64,000 bases of DNA, from positions 132,415 to 196,414 of the forward strand of contig CAYOLG010000001.1 in assembly GCA_964404745.1 (NCBI GenBank), read 5' to 3'. The position numbers were made by a program, and so were the translations under genes. Shown in pieces: positions 7,462 through 16,536 of this stretch (its first letter is position 1; each line of letters opens with the position of its first letter). Origin of the DNA: Pelagisphaera sp964404745. Lineage in GTDB: Bacteria; Verrucomicrobiota; Verrucomicrobiia; Opitutales; Opitutaceae. The notes beneath the pieces were generated by a model. It did not search any database. It saw only the letters and a program-made list of their open reading frames with translations, and was not told where the DNA came from.

Positions 7462-8643
7462 ATGGTCAAAAAATACGTATTTTCCTCGGAATCGGTTGCC
7501 GAAGGGCATCCGGACAAAGTGTCGGACTACATTTCCGACAGCGTCTTGGACGCTTGCCTCGCTCAGGATCCGCAGAGTCGGGTTGCCTGCGAAACGCTGG
7601 TTAAGAGCAATCAGGTGGTCTTAGCTGGTGAAATAACGACTAGGGCGAAATTGAATTACGAGGAAATTGTTCGCCAAGCTATCCGAGAAATTGGCTACGT
7701 GAATGACGACGACGTATTTCACGCTGATAAAGTATTTATTACCAACGTCATTACTAGCCAATCGCCGGATATAGCTCAGGGTGTCGACGCTCGCAAAGCC
7801 AAGGATAAGGACACGGCTGAACAGGGGGCGGGCGACCAAGGGATTATGTTTGGCTACGCGTCGAACGAAACTAAAGAGCTGATGCCGGCCGCTGTCATGT
7901 TCGCTCACCACATTGGCCGGGAGATCGCCAAGATTCGGCACGCGGGTCGGCAGGCCAAGTGGTTGCGGCCCGATTGCAAGTCTCAGGTTTCTATTCGGTA
8001 CGAAGGCGACAAAGCTGTCGAGATTACTGCAGTTGTCATTTCGACGCAGCATACGGAAGACGTGCGACGCAGGGACATCGAGAAGTTTATGATCGAGAAA
8101 GTGATCAAGCGGTGTTTGCCAAAGCGATTGCTGACTGAGAACACGGAATTCCTAATCAACCCGACGGGCCGATTCGTTGTTGGCGGGCCTCAGGGCGATG
8201 CTGGCTTAACGGGCCGTAAAATCATTGTGGATACTTACGGGGGAGCTGGTCGCCATGGTGGCGGAGCGTTTTCAGGCAAGGATCCGTCAAAAGTGGATCG
8301 TTCGGCTGCCTACATGTGTCGCTGGGTGGCCAAGAATATCGTGGCAGCCGGGTTGGCTGATCGAGCGGAATTGCAGGTCGCCTACGCTATTGGTCATCCA
8401 GAGCCTGTATCCATATCGGTGGAAACATTTGGTACGGGCAAGGTTGATGAAGAAGCGATCGAAGCGGCTGTCGCCCAGGTTTTTGATTTCAAGCCGGCAG
8501 CAATCGTTAAGCAGCTTAAGCTCAAGCGGCCGATCTACCGGTCGACGACGAACTACGGTCACTTTGGAAAGGACGAGCTGGCTTGGGAGCAGACGAACAA
8601 GGCTGCGGCTTTGAAACGAGCCGTTAAGCAGTGGAGCAAATAA
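7462..8643 (+). CDS. metK: S-adenosylmethionine synthetase
   Basis: Makes S-adenosylmethionine from methionine and ATP. The 393-residue length is normal. Signature motifs are present: N-terminal EGHPDKVSD, the ATP-binding GAGDQGIMFGYA, and GGGAFSGKDPSKVDRSAAY. The gene starts an operon with ahcY, whose product removes the S-adenosylhomocysteine left after methyl transfer, so the pair forms the core of the activated-methyl cycle. An inverted repeat upstream may be its operator. Confidence 0.97.
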   Translation: MVKKYVFSSESVAEGHPDKVSDYISDSVLDACLAQDPQSRVACETLVKSNQVVLAGEITTRAKLNYEEIVRQAIREIGYVNDDDVFHADKVFITNVITSQSPDIAQGVDARKAKDKDTAEQGAGDQGIMFGYASNETKELMPAAVMFAHHIGREIAKIRHAGRQAKWLRPDCKSQVSIRYEGDKAVEITAVVISTQHTEDVRRRDIEKFMIEKVIKRCLPKRLLTENTEFLINPTGRFVVGGPQGDAGLTGRKIIVDTYGGAGRHGGGAFSGKDPSKVDRSAAYMCRWVAKNIVAAGLADRAELQVAYAIGHPEPVSISVETFGTGKVDEEAIEAAVAQVFDFKPAAIVKQLKLKRPIYRSTTNYGHFGKDELAWEQTNKAAALKRAVKQWSK

Positions 8644-8659
8644 TTTTGGAGGGAATGAT

Positions 8660-10090
8660 ATGAGTGATACGCAAACATTAGACTACAAAGTAGCGGATAT
8701 TTCCTTGGCCGATTTTGGCCGCAAGGAGATCGAAATTGCGGAGCAGGAGATGCCAGGCTTGATGGCTATCCGGGAAAAGTATGCGGGCGAAAAGCCATTG
8801 CAGGGAGTCCGGATTATGGGCTCGTTGCACATGACGATTCAAACTGCCGTCTTGATCGAGACCTTGGTCGCGCTGGGGGCGGACGTGCGGTGGGTAAGCT
8901 GCAACATCTTTTCTACACAGGATCATGCCGCGGCCGCTATCGCCAAATCGGGAGTCCCTGTTTTCGCCTGGAAGGGCGAGACTTTGGAGGAGTACTGGTG
9001 GTGCACGGACCAGGCGCTTAACTTCCCGGGTGGATTGGGACCGCAACTGATCGTCGATGACGGTGGCGATGCCACGCTGCTCATTCACAAGGGCTACGAG
9101 CTAGAAAACGGCAGCGACTGGGTCAACTCGGCCTCCGGCTCTGAAGAGGAACAGGTTATCAAGAATCTGCTTAAGAAAATCCATGCCGAGAATCCCAATC
9201 GATGGCACGAGACAGTCGCGGAGTGGAAAGGCGTTTCCGAGGAGACGACTACCGGTGTGCACCGGCTTTATCAAATGATGGAAAGCGGCTCGCTGCTCGT
9301 GCCGGCTATTAACGTGAACGACTCGGTTACCAAATCCAAGTTCGACAATCTCTACGGCTGCCGCGAATCGCTGGTTGATGGAATCAAGCGGGCGACTGAC
9401 GTCATGACTGGCGGCAAGGTAGCAGTCGTTTGTGGATACGGAGACGTGGGCAAGGGCTGTGCCCAGGCGCTTGTAGGCATGGGGGCTCGGGTGATCGTAA
9501 CGGAGATAGATCCGATCTGCGCCCTGCAGGCTGCTATGGAAGGTTTCGAGGTGTGCCCGATCGAGGACACTCTAGGCCGGGCTGATATCTATGTGACCAC
9601 TACAGGAAACAAGGACATCATCCGGGTAGAACACATGGAAAAGATGAAGGATCAGGCCATCGTTTGCAACATCGGCCACTTCGACAATGAGATCCAGGTC
9701 GACAAGCTGAACGCTTACCGAGGCATAGAGATCGACGTCATCAAGAACGAGTCGCAGGGCGCTGTTGACAAGTACACCTTCCCAAATGGAAACAGCATCT
9801 ATATGCTGGCCAAGGGACGCCTGGTCAATCTCGGTTGCGCCACGGGGCACCCCTCGTTCGTTATGTCGAACTCCTTCGCTAACCAGACCTTGGCTCAAAT
9901 CGATCTTTGGAAGAACAAGGAAATCTACAAGCCGGGCGTTTACTTGCTTTCCAAGGCCCTCGACGAGGAAGTGGCCCGATTGCACTTGGAGAAGATTGGG
10001 GTCAAATTGACCAAATTGACTCAAGAGCAGGCGGATTACATCGGGGTGAAGGTTGAAGGGCCTTACAAACCAGCTCATTACAGGTACTAG
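8660..10090 (+). CDS. ahcY: Adenosylhomocysteinase (S-adenosylhomocysteine hydrolase)
   Basis: Hydrolyses S-adenosylhomocysteine to adenosine and homocysteine using tightly bound NAD. At 476 residues it belongs to the longer bacterial and eukaryotic form. The NAD-binding loop GYGDVGKGCA, the N-terminal substrate-site MTIQTAVLIETL and the C-terminal PYKPAHYRY ending are intact. It begins 16 bp after metK with a strong ribosome-binding site (GGAGGG, 8 bp before the ATG). It is followed by an intrinsic terminator, so metK-ahcY looks like a closed two-gene operon. Confidence 0.97.
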   Translation: MSDTQTLDYKVADISLADFGRKEIEIAEQEMPGLMAIREKYAGEKPLQGVRIMGSLHMTIQTAVLIETLVALGADVRWVSCNIFSTQDHAAAAIAKSGVPVFAWKGETLEEYWWCTDQALNFPGGLGPQLIVDDGGDATLLIHKGYELENGSDWVNSASGSEEEQVIKNLLKKIHAENPNRWHETVAEWKGVSEETTTGVHRLYQMMESGSLLVPAINVNDSVTKSKFDNLYGCRESLVDGIKRATDVMTGGKVAVVCGYGDVGKGCAQALVGMGARVIVTEIDPICALQAAMEGFEVCPIEDTLGRADIYVTTTGNKDIIRVEHMEKMKDQAIVCNIGHFDNEIQVDKLNAYRGIEIDVIKNESQGAVDKYTFPNGNSIYMLAKGRLVNLGCATGHPSFVMSNSFANQTLAQIDLWKNKEIYKPGVYLLSKALDEEVARLHLEKIGVKLTKLTQEQADYIGVKVEGPYKPAHYRY

Positions 10091-10150
10091 AGCTGGGGAC
10101 GTTCCCGTGGGAAGATCGATGCTGAAGAAACTCGCCCGCTAGTATTTACG

Positions 10151-10179
10151 AGGCTCCGCTCGATTAGCGGGGCCTTTTT
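10151..10179 (+). terminator. Intrinsic terminator after ahcY
   Basis: Arms AGGCTCCGCT and AGCGGGGCCT form a 10-bp stem (one wobble) with a 5-nt loop, followed by TTTT. It lies about 60 bases after the ahcY stop. Confidence 0.8.
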
Positions 10180-10511
10180 CTTCGGGAGACTCTCCCTTGT
10201 TGAAAAGGAGTAGAGAGGACCGTCTTCAGCCTTCGCCAAGGCTATGGCTAGACAAGCGCTCCGCCACTTTTTCGAATTTCGAAGGATCGAGCGCAGTCTT
10301 CGCGACAGCTTCGCCCGGCCTGCGATCCTCCCTACCTTTTGGCATTTGGCCTAAGCTGCCATTCGCATCCGATTGCGATTCACGCGGCCCGTGGATTCGG
10401 GCCAGCCCAGACAAAAAGCGGCAACGATCTTCTGCCGAGGCATGTCATAAGGCATTTTGCTCTTTTGTTTTTTACGGATAGCTGTCTAGTTTCCGCCTTT
10501 TGCAATTTGAA
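10180..10511. other. Intergenic region between ahcY terminator and cysJ
   Basis: No credible gene. Short open frames exist on both strands, but their translations are Arg/Pro/Gly-rich and look like non-coding sequence. The stretch 10226-10415 has an unusual composition and could be a copy of a dispersed intergenic repeat. A single window cannot show that. Confidence 0.4.
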
Positions 10512-12162
10512 ATGTCGACACAGTCTTTAGACGCATCCAACAGCCCGCTCGATCCGGCCCAAGTGACGCAAATCAATCAGCTTGCCTCGCAGTTGTCCCC
10601 TGCCCAATTGACCTGGGTTGCTGGGTATCTGACGGGGTTGAGCGCTTCGGGTCAGGGAGCGGCGGCTTCCGAGGCGGCGGGAGGCGAAAGCACGCTGACG
10701 ATACTTTACGGGTCTCAGACGGGAAATGCCAAGGGCGTCGCGACGGCTCTATTTGAAGAGGCGAAACGGAAAAACGTTCCCGCCGAGCTATTCTCGATGG
10801 GCGACTTCAAGCCCAAGCAACTTAAGGCGACCACTCATTTGGCATTGTTGGCGAGCACTCACGGAGAAGGCGATCCGCCTGACGATGCGGAGATTCTGCA
10901 CGAATTGCTCGGCAGCAAAAAGGCTCCAAAACTAGATGGGCTGAAGTATGCCGTCCTCGCTTTTGGGGACACGAGCTACGAGTTTTTCTGCCAGACCGGC
11001 AAGGATTTCGACGAGCGGCTAGCTAAGTGCGGAGCGGAACGGATGCTGGATCGGGTGGATCTGGATGTTGAGTTCGAAGCTCAAGCGAAGGACTGGAGCA
11101 GTCGAGTTTGCGATACCTTTGGCCCTTTGCTCGGACAGTCGCGGGTTCCTGCTTTCAGCCAAATGNNNNNNNNNNNNNNNNNNNNNNNNNNNNNNNNNNN
11201 NNNNNNNNNNNNNNNNNNNNNNNNNNNNNNNNNNNNNNNNNNNNNNNNNNNNNNNNNNNNNNNNNGATGAAAAACTGGGAGACGAGCATACGCCGAGAGA
11301 AGCCCTGCTTGAGGATTTCGAGCTGACTAAGCTGCACTCGAACTTCGTTAAGCAGTACGCGGAAGCGATCGATAGCGCGGCGCTCAAAGAGATCGCTGCG
11401 GACAAGGCTGCTTTGAAAGCCTATGCGGCAGATCGTCAGTTAGCCGACGTCGTGAAGCAGAATCCGTCCAAGCTGGAAGCGGAAACGTTTTTCTCTTTGC
11501 TGCGGAAACTGACCCCGCGCTTGTATTCGATCGCCTCGAGTCAGGCGGAAGTAGACGAGGAAGTGCATCTCACCGTGGCGGTGGTCGAATACGAGGCCCA
11601 TGGCGAGACGCATTTGGGCGGAGCTTCGGGCTATCTCTGTCGACGCCTCCAAGAGGGCGATCCGGTCAAAGTCTTTTTAAAGGGCAATGATAATTTCCGC
11701 TTGCCGGCGGATCCGGGCGTTCCCGTCATCATGATCGGTCCTGGTACGGGGATCGCCCCATTTCGGGCGTTTTTGCAGGAGCGGGCGGCTAACGGCGCCG
11801 ATGGCGATTCCTGGCTGTTTTTTGGGGCTCCGAATTTCACGGAGGACTTTCTTTATCAGACGGAGTTGCAGGACTATCTCAAGAAGGGACAGCTCAAGCG
11901 CCTCGATCTTGCCTTTTCCCGCGATCAGGACTATAAGATCTATGTTCAAGATCGTCTCCGCGAGCGAGCGGAAGAGCTTTGGCAATGGATCGAGCGCGGT
12001 GCCCATATTTATGTGTGCGGAGACGCAACGCGGATGGCCAAGGATGTGCAGGACGCATTGCTGGCCATTTTCGAAGAGCGAGGTAAGCTTTCCTCTGAGC
12101 AGGCGAGCGAATTTCTCAAACGATTGAGACGCGACAAGCGTTATCAGAGGGATGTTTACTGA
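10512..12162 (+). CDS. cysJ: NADPH sulfite reductase flavoprotein alpha subunit (interrupted by assembly gap)
   Basis: Passes electrons from NADPH through FAD and FMN to the CysI hemoprotein for assimilatory sulfite reduction. The start at 10512 gives MSTQSLDASNSPLD and a segment resembling the E. coli CysJ N-terminus (QLTWVAGYLTG). A flavodoxin domain follows (LYGSQTGNAKG near residue 66). After the gap come the FAD-binding region RLYSIASSQ, the NADPH site MIGPGTGIAPFRAF, YVCGDATRMAKDV and the terminal RRDKRYQRDVY. A 100-N gap (11166-11265) removes part of the FAD-binding domain. Both edges fall on codon boundaries, so the true gap must be a multiple of three, not 100. Compared with E. coli CysJ about 80-100 residues are missing. 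It overlaps cysI by one base. Confidence 0.93.
11166..11265. other. Assembly gap of 100 N inside cysJ
   Basis: A run of exactly 100 N, a standard placeholder for unknown length. The cysJ reading frame is codon-aligned on each side but not across 100 bases, so the run does not represent the real distance. Confidence 0.98.
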
Positions 12163-13859
12163 TGAGCGAGGCAAAGAAACTTAGCCCGAATGAGGGGATA
12201 AAAAGCCGCAGCAATTTCCTGCGGGGCACCATCCTGGAAGGCTTGGCTGACGCGACGACGGGTGGCTTGGCAGCCGACGATACGCAATTGACCAAGTTTC
12301 ACGGCTTCTATCAGCAGGACGATCGCGATTTGCGTAGCGAGCGAAAGAAGCAAAAGCTGGAACCGCTGCACAGTTTTATGCTTCGAGCCCGCGTACCTGG
12401 AGGGGTGATACAACCGAAGCAATGGCTGGCTGTGGATGCGATCGCTCGCGAGCTCACCATGTTTCAATCGATACGCATCACCACGCGTCAGACATTTCAG
12501 TATCATGGCATCCTAAAGCGGAACATAAAGCATCTGATTCAAAGCCTAGGCAAGGAGATGCTGGACTCTATAGCGGCTTGTGGGGATGTGAATCGTAATG
12601 TGCTATCGAATACGAACCCTCTAGAGTCGGAGCTGCACGGGCAGGTGCACGAATATGCTGTTAAGATTAGCGAACACTTGCTGCCTCGGACTCGGGCTTA
12701 TCAGGAGATTTGGCTCGATGAAGAAAAAGTCGCCAGCAACGAAGAGGAGGAAGGGGAACCCATATATGGACCGACCTATCTGCCCCGCAAGTTCAAGATA
12801 GCTCTAGCAATTCCGCCTCATAACGATGTGGATCTCTACGCTAATGACTTGGGTTTCGTGGCCATATCGGAGAACGGAAAACTAGTCGGCTTCAACGTAT
12901 TTGTTGGCGGTGGCATGGGGAGCACTCACGGGGACAAGGCGACCTATCCTCAGATTGCTCGCGGCCTCGGATTTATATCCGCGGAGGATGCGATCGCCAT
13001 ATCGGAAGCGGTGGTTGCGACGCAACGCGATTTCGGCGACCGGGAGAACCGCAAGCATGCTCGTCTAAAATATACGGTTGATGACATGGGCGTAGATGCC
13101 TTCCGAGCCAAGGTGGAAAAGCTTTCTGGGGTTGAGTTCCAAGTGGAGCGCCCATTCGAATTTACGATGCACAGCGATCGGCTGGGCTGGGCGAAAGGGC
13201 TCAAGGACAAATGGAACTTAACGCTCTTCATCGAGAACGGCCGAATTTGGGATAGAGACGATAAGCGGTACATGACCGGGTTGCGGGAAATCGCCGAGGT
13301 CCATGAAGGCGAATTCAGAATGACGGCGACGCAAAACCTGATCATCGCCAATGTCCCCGAAGCCAAAAAAGAGCATATAGAGTCATTGGCTCGTGAATAC
13401 GGATTATTTGGCCAAACTTTGAGTGGGCTTCGTCGCAATAGCATGGCTTGCGTTGCCTTGCCCACTTGTGGATTGGCGATGGCGGAAGCGGAACGCTACC
13501 TTCCAGATCTGGTTTCGAAGACAGACAAGGTCTTGGGGAAATACGATCTTACGGATGAACCCATTGTGATCCGCATGACGGGTTGTCCAAATGGTTGCGC
13601 AAGACCTTTCTTGGCGGAGATCGCATTTGTGGGCAAGGGTCCGGGCAAGTACAATTTCTACCTTGGTGGAGATGGGAAAGGCGCCCGCTTGAACAAGCTC
13701 TACATGGAAAATGTAGGGGAGGATGTCATCCTTGAAGAATTGGATCAGCTGTTATTGGCGTACGCCAAGGAACGCGAATCCGACGAGCGATTTGGCGACT
13801 TTGTGATTCGGCAAGGCGTTGTCAAAGCGACGGTCGAAGGGCGAGATTTCCACGATTAG
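12162..13859 (+). CDS. cysI: Sulfite reductase (NADPH) hemoprotein beta subunit
   Basis: Reduces sulfite to sulfide at a siroheme coupled to a 4Fe-4S cluster. The 565 residues compare with about 570 in E. coli CysI. The four cluster/siroheme cysteines are visible as CVALPTC and TGCPNGC in the C-terminal third. The N-terminal region carries the paired ferredoxin-like substrate domain (TRQTFQYHGI). Its ATG overlaps the cysJ stop (TGATG), so the subunits are translationally coupled. Any downstream cys gene would fall in or beyond the second assembly gap. Confidence 0.96.
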   Translation: MSEAKKLSPNEGIKSRSNFLRGTILEGLADATTGGLAADDTQLTKFHGFYQQDDRDLRSERKKQKLEPLHSFMLRARVPGGVIQPKQWLAVDAIARELTMFQSIRITTRQTFQYHGILKRNIKHLIQSLGKEMLDSIAACGDVNRNVLSNTNPLESELHGQVHEYAVKISEHLLPRTRAYQEIWLDEEKVASNEEEEGEPIYGPTYLPRKFKIALAIPPHNDVDLYANDLGFVAISENGKLVGFNVFVGGGMGSTHGDKATYPQIARGLGFISAEDAIAISEAVVATQRDFGDRENRKHARLKYTVDDMGVDAFRAKVEKLSGVEFQVERPFEFTMHSDRLGWAKGLKDKWNLTLFIENGRIWDRDDKRYMTGLREIAEVHEGEFRMTATQNLIIANVPEAKKEHIESLAREYGLFGQTLSGLRRNSMACVALPTCGLAMAEAERYLPDLVSKTDKVLGKYDLTDEPIVIRMTGCPNGCARPFLAEIAFVGKGPGKYNFYLGGDGKGARLNKLYMENVGEDVILEELDQLLLAYAKERESDERFGDFVIRQGVVKATVEGRDFHD

Positions 13860-13861
13860 AT

Positions 13862-13961
13862 NNNNNNNNNNNNNNNNNNNNNNNNNNNNNNNNNNNNNNN
13901 NNNNNNNNNNNNNNNNNNNNNNNNNNNNNNNNNNNNNNNNNNNNNNNNNNNNNNNNNNNNN
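13862..13961. other. Assembly gap of 100 N after cysI
   Basis: A second placeholder run of 100 N starts two bases after the cysI stop. What lies between cysI and the convergent sugar kinase gene is therefore unknown. Confidence 0.98.
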
Positions 13962-14013
13962 ATATCTCTCGCAGTTAAGGAAATTTCGGCGAGCGGTGAT
14001 TCTTCCAGAATCC

Positions 14014-14949
14014 TCATTCGCAATAAGTACGATTAGCTCCGTCTAGTCTAAAATCGGCTATGCCTTCTGATGCAGCATTTCTGGAAGCGTATTCTGCCGC
14101 CAGAATAAGGGCGGCTTCGGTATCGATTCCGGAATCGCTAATGGCGTGAAGATAAGTGGCGAAAAAAACGTCGCCGCATCCGATGGGGGAAACGCAGTAC
14201 GTCTCCCTGGGTTGTATGCTGTGAATGGATCCCTCGCGGGACCGGCAGAAGACTGGGCCGGAGCCATCCGTAATAATCCAGGTATCTGAATGATAGGCTT
14301 GGGCAATCTGCTCAATAAGGATTGCCGTATCGCTCTTGGATTCATCGGTATCAAAAAGAGTGTTCAGTTCGTCGCGGTTGATCTTGACGATATCCGGCGA
14401 CTGTTCGACGAACCAGCGCAATCCCTCCCCGTAAGTGTCGATGGCCAGTACGACTCCTGAAGGACGCTTGGCGATCCAGTTTCTCAAAGGCTGCCAACGG
14501 TCTGAAGCCCAGTTTGGTATGACGCCGCAAATTGCTAGCGCGTAGGGAGCTGGCAATCCTGAAAGGTATGCAACGCTCTGCTCCACGGCAATTCTAGAAA
14601 CCTGGCAATCCAGCCCGAGAACGGATATTTCCTTGGTTTCGGGGGCTCGAATGATCGAGCCCGATCGAGTAATGCAGTCGCGGGTGAAAGCCTGGTAGGG
14701 GATGCCGTTTTCATCGAGCCACGATCGGCAGTAGTCGCCAAAATAGCCTCCGGGAAAGCAGACAGCGGTGGTTGGATGCTGCAGGCGTTTCAGCATTTTT
14801 GAAACGTTGATTCCCTTGCCCCCAACTTGAAAACGCTCGCGGGTGGCGCGGCTCGTTTGGCCCGGTCCCCAATCATCGACGTAATAGGTGGTCTCGGCGG
14901 CGAGATTGGCGGTAAAGGTAATGATCGGATGTTCTTGCGCAGAAGGCAT
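14014..14949 (-). CDS. PfkB-family sugar kinase (1-phosphofructokinase/tagatose-6-P kinase-like)
   Basis: Ribokinase-fold kinase of 311 residues. The N-terminal VGGKGINVSKML is the PfkB signature 1 typical of the FruK/LacC branch that phosphorylates sugar phosphates. Near the C-terminus, signature 2 reads PIGCGDVFFA. The usual GAGD has become GCGD, but the catalytic Asp and both glycines remain, so activity is likely. No PTS fructose transporter is next to it, so the substrate is not fixed. Its start codon (CAT at 14947-14949) shares bases with the divergent alternative start of the DNA glycosylase gene. Confidence 0.8.
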   Translation of the reverse strand: MPSAQEHPIITFTANLAAETTYYVDDWGPGQTSRATRERFQVGGKGINVSKMLKRLQHPTTAVCFPGGYFGDYCRSWLDENGIPYQAFTRDCITRSGSIIRAPETKEISVLGLDCQVSRIAVEQSVAYLSGLPAPYALAICGVIPNWASDRWQPLRNWIAKRPSGVVLAIDTYGEGLRWFVEQSPDIVKINRDELNTLFDTDESKSDTAILIEQIAQAYHSDTWIITDGSGPVFCRSREGSIHSIQPRETYCVSPIGCGDVFFATYLHAISDSGIDTEAALILAAEYASRNAASEGIADFRLDGANRTYCE

Positions 14950-14992
14950 GGATTTCGTTTTCGGATTTGCGCGGGCAAAAGGGATTCAAAGA

Positions 14993-15526
14993 ATGGGCGG
15001 CGTGAGGAGGCTTGTCGAAAAGGATTTTCGATCGGAAGATACACCACGGCTCGCTCGGAACTTGCTGGGACAGATTTTGGCCCTAGAGACGGATAGTGGC
15101 GTACGAAGATACGCGATCACGGAAGTAGAAGCCTATGATGGCCCAGAGGACTTGGCCTGCCACGCCAGTCGTGGGCGTACCCAGCGAACCGAGCCCATGT
15201 TTGGTCCAGCGGCAGCCTGGCACGTGTATCTTTGCTATGGAATTCACGAGATGCTGAATTTGACCAAAGGTCCGATCGGCTATCCAGCGGCGATTCTGAT
15301 TCGCGGATTGGACGGTATTGTTGGCCCGGGCAGACTGACCAAGCAGCTAGGCATTGATCGCCGCTTCAATAGCTTGTCTGCATTGCGGGAGAGCGGTTTG
15401 TGGGTAGAGGAAAGCGGGTGTCGTATTCCGGACGAGGAGGTGAAGACAACCCCTAGGATTGGAGTTGACTATTCGGAACCGGATTGGGCAAAACGCCCCT
15501 ACCGATTTGTTTGGGATAAGGACTGA
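14993..15526 (+). CDS. mpg: 3-methyladenine DNA glycosylase (AAG/MPG family)
   Basis: Base-excision repair enzyme that removes alkylated purines such as 3-methyladenine and hypoxanthine. The conserved core is clear: LARNLLGQIL, TEVEAYDGPEDLACHAS with the catalytic Glu, then FGPAAAWHVYLCYGIHEMLN and GPGRLTKQLGI. Starting at 14993 gives 177 residues, slightly short. An in-frame ATG at 14948 adds 15 residues but overlaps the divergent kinase start. The family begins with a sequence like the RRLVEKDF here, which favours 14993. Confidence 0.88.
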   Translation: MGGVRRLVEKDFRSEDTPRLARNLLGQILALETDSGVRRYAITEVEAYDGPEDLACHASRGRTQRTEPMFGPAAAWHVYLCYGIHEMLNLTKGPIGYPAAILIRGLDGIVGPGRLTKQLGIDRRFNSLSALRESGLWVEESGCRIPDEEVKTTPRIGVDYSEPDWAKRPYRFVWDKD

Positions 15527-15542
15527 CCAAGGGCGAGGCTAG

Positions 15543-16466
15543 CTAATCCGAGGCGGCGACCACTACATCTCCACTCAGATCGAAAGATTCCAGTCGCATA
15601 GAGGCGGTCCCAATGGACGTTCTGACATCGAGCCGTAGGGGAATTCGCCGGCTATCCTTGGAGATCCAAATAGCCATTTTCCCTCCTTCGCGGAAAATGC
15701 GGCTTTGAGGAAAGGCGGAAACTGGCTCCACTCGATAAGCCTCGATTTCTCCGAATTTCGTATTTAACGAGTCAACACCAGTAGCTTTCATCTCTATCAA
15801 GTAGAACTTCCCATTTGAAGCGATGAATAGCGGATATTCTTGATCAGGTTCTAAGTTCCATCCTCGAATCTGCAGAATGGCAGACGCATAGTCCAGGGGC
15901 GTGCCGTATGGAAGCGGCCGATCCTTGGTTCTATCTGGCCTGAGATTGTCGACGTGGCGCATTAATCCATTGTCGAAATCAAAACGGGTATTGGCGTCTC
16001 GCTCGTTCGATCGGCCCTCGTCGGTCACCCGGTTCTCTAAAATCCGGCCATTGGAGATATCGAGCAGGGCACGGCCCTTGAGCAAAAGCGGAAATAAGGA
16101 CTTTACGAAGCCGGCGGTGCGGGCTTCCGTTTTCACGAGAAGCTTGGATGGATCGCCGTTTTTCGCTGCTTCCGTAGCGATCGTAATTTGGCCGACCTTA
16201 GGAAAGATGCCCCATTGGCCTCGGAATTGAAAGCGCTCGCCCTCGTTGAAGCCGCCGATTATGGTATCCGGATCAGGGAACTCGCGATCTGGCCAATCGA
16301 GCTGTTCGGATTGTTCGGATTCGGTATCTTCGCTTATCTCGTTTGGATTGACCCCAAGGGATTGTGGACTGGCCAATCCAAGGGCCCAGAAAACGAAACA
16401 AAGCCCGAAGCCTGCCTCGGCTGAGGTTGGCAATCGCGGTACTGCAAATTGAAGGTAGCGGTCCAT
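15543..16466 (-). CDS. DUF3108-domain envelope protein
   Basis: Uncharacterised envelope protein of 307 residues. An N-terminal hydrophobic segment (about residues 19-36, GFGLCFVFWALGLASPQS) is probably a signal peptide or anchor. An acidic linker follows, then a beta-rich DUF3108-like domain from about residue 70 to the end (FRGQWGIFPKVGQI, GRILENRVTDEGR, TPLDYASAIL, KMAIWISKDSRRIPLRLD). The family is periplasmic and of unknown function. It is the last gene of a minus-strand run starting at fabV and lies 70 bp after the nuclease/ligase-like gene. Confidence 0.78.
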   Translation of the reverse strand: MDRYLQFAVPRLPTSAEAGFGLCFVFWALGLASPQSLGVNPNEISEDTESEQSEQLDWPDREFPDPDTIIGGFNEGERFQFRGQWGIFPKVGQITIATEAAKNGDPSKLLVKTEARTAGFVKSLFPLLLKGRALLDISNGRILENRVTDEGRSNERDANTRFDFDNGLMRHVDNLRPDRTKDRPLPYGTPLDYASAILQIRGWNLEPDQEYPLFIASNGKFYLIEMKATGVDSLNTKFGEIEAYRVEPVSAFPQSRIFREGGKMAIWISKDSRRIPLRLDVRTSIGTASMRLESFDLSGDVVVAASD

Positions 16467-16536
16467 CGGCCTATATTTATCGACTACACTTGGCTTGAAT
16501 GGAGCGGGCGTTCAATCCGGAAATCGGATTGGCCGC

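Noticed and set aside
10226..10414. Minus-strand frame of 62 codons between ahcY and cysJ
   Set aside because: Composition looks non-coding, with no recognisable domain, ribosome-binding site or partner. It may be part of a dispersed repeat, which cannot be tested from one window.
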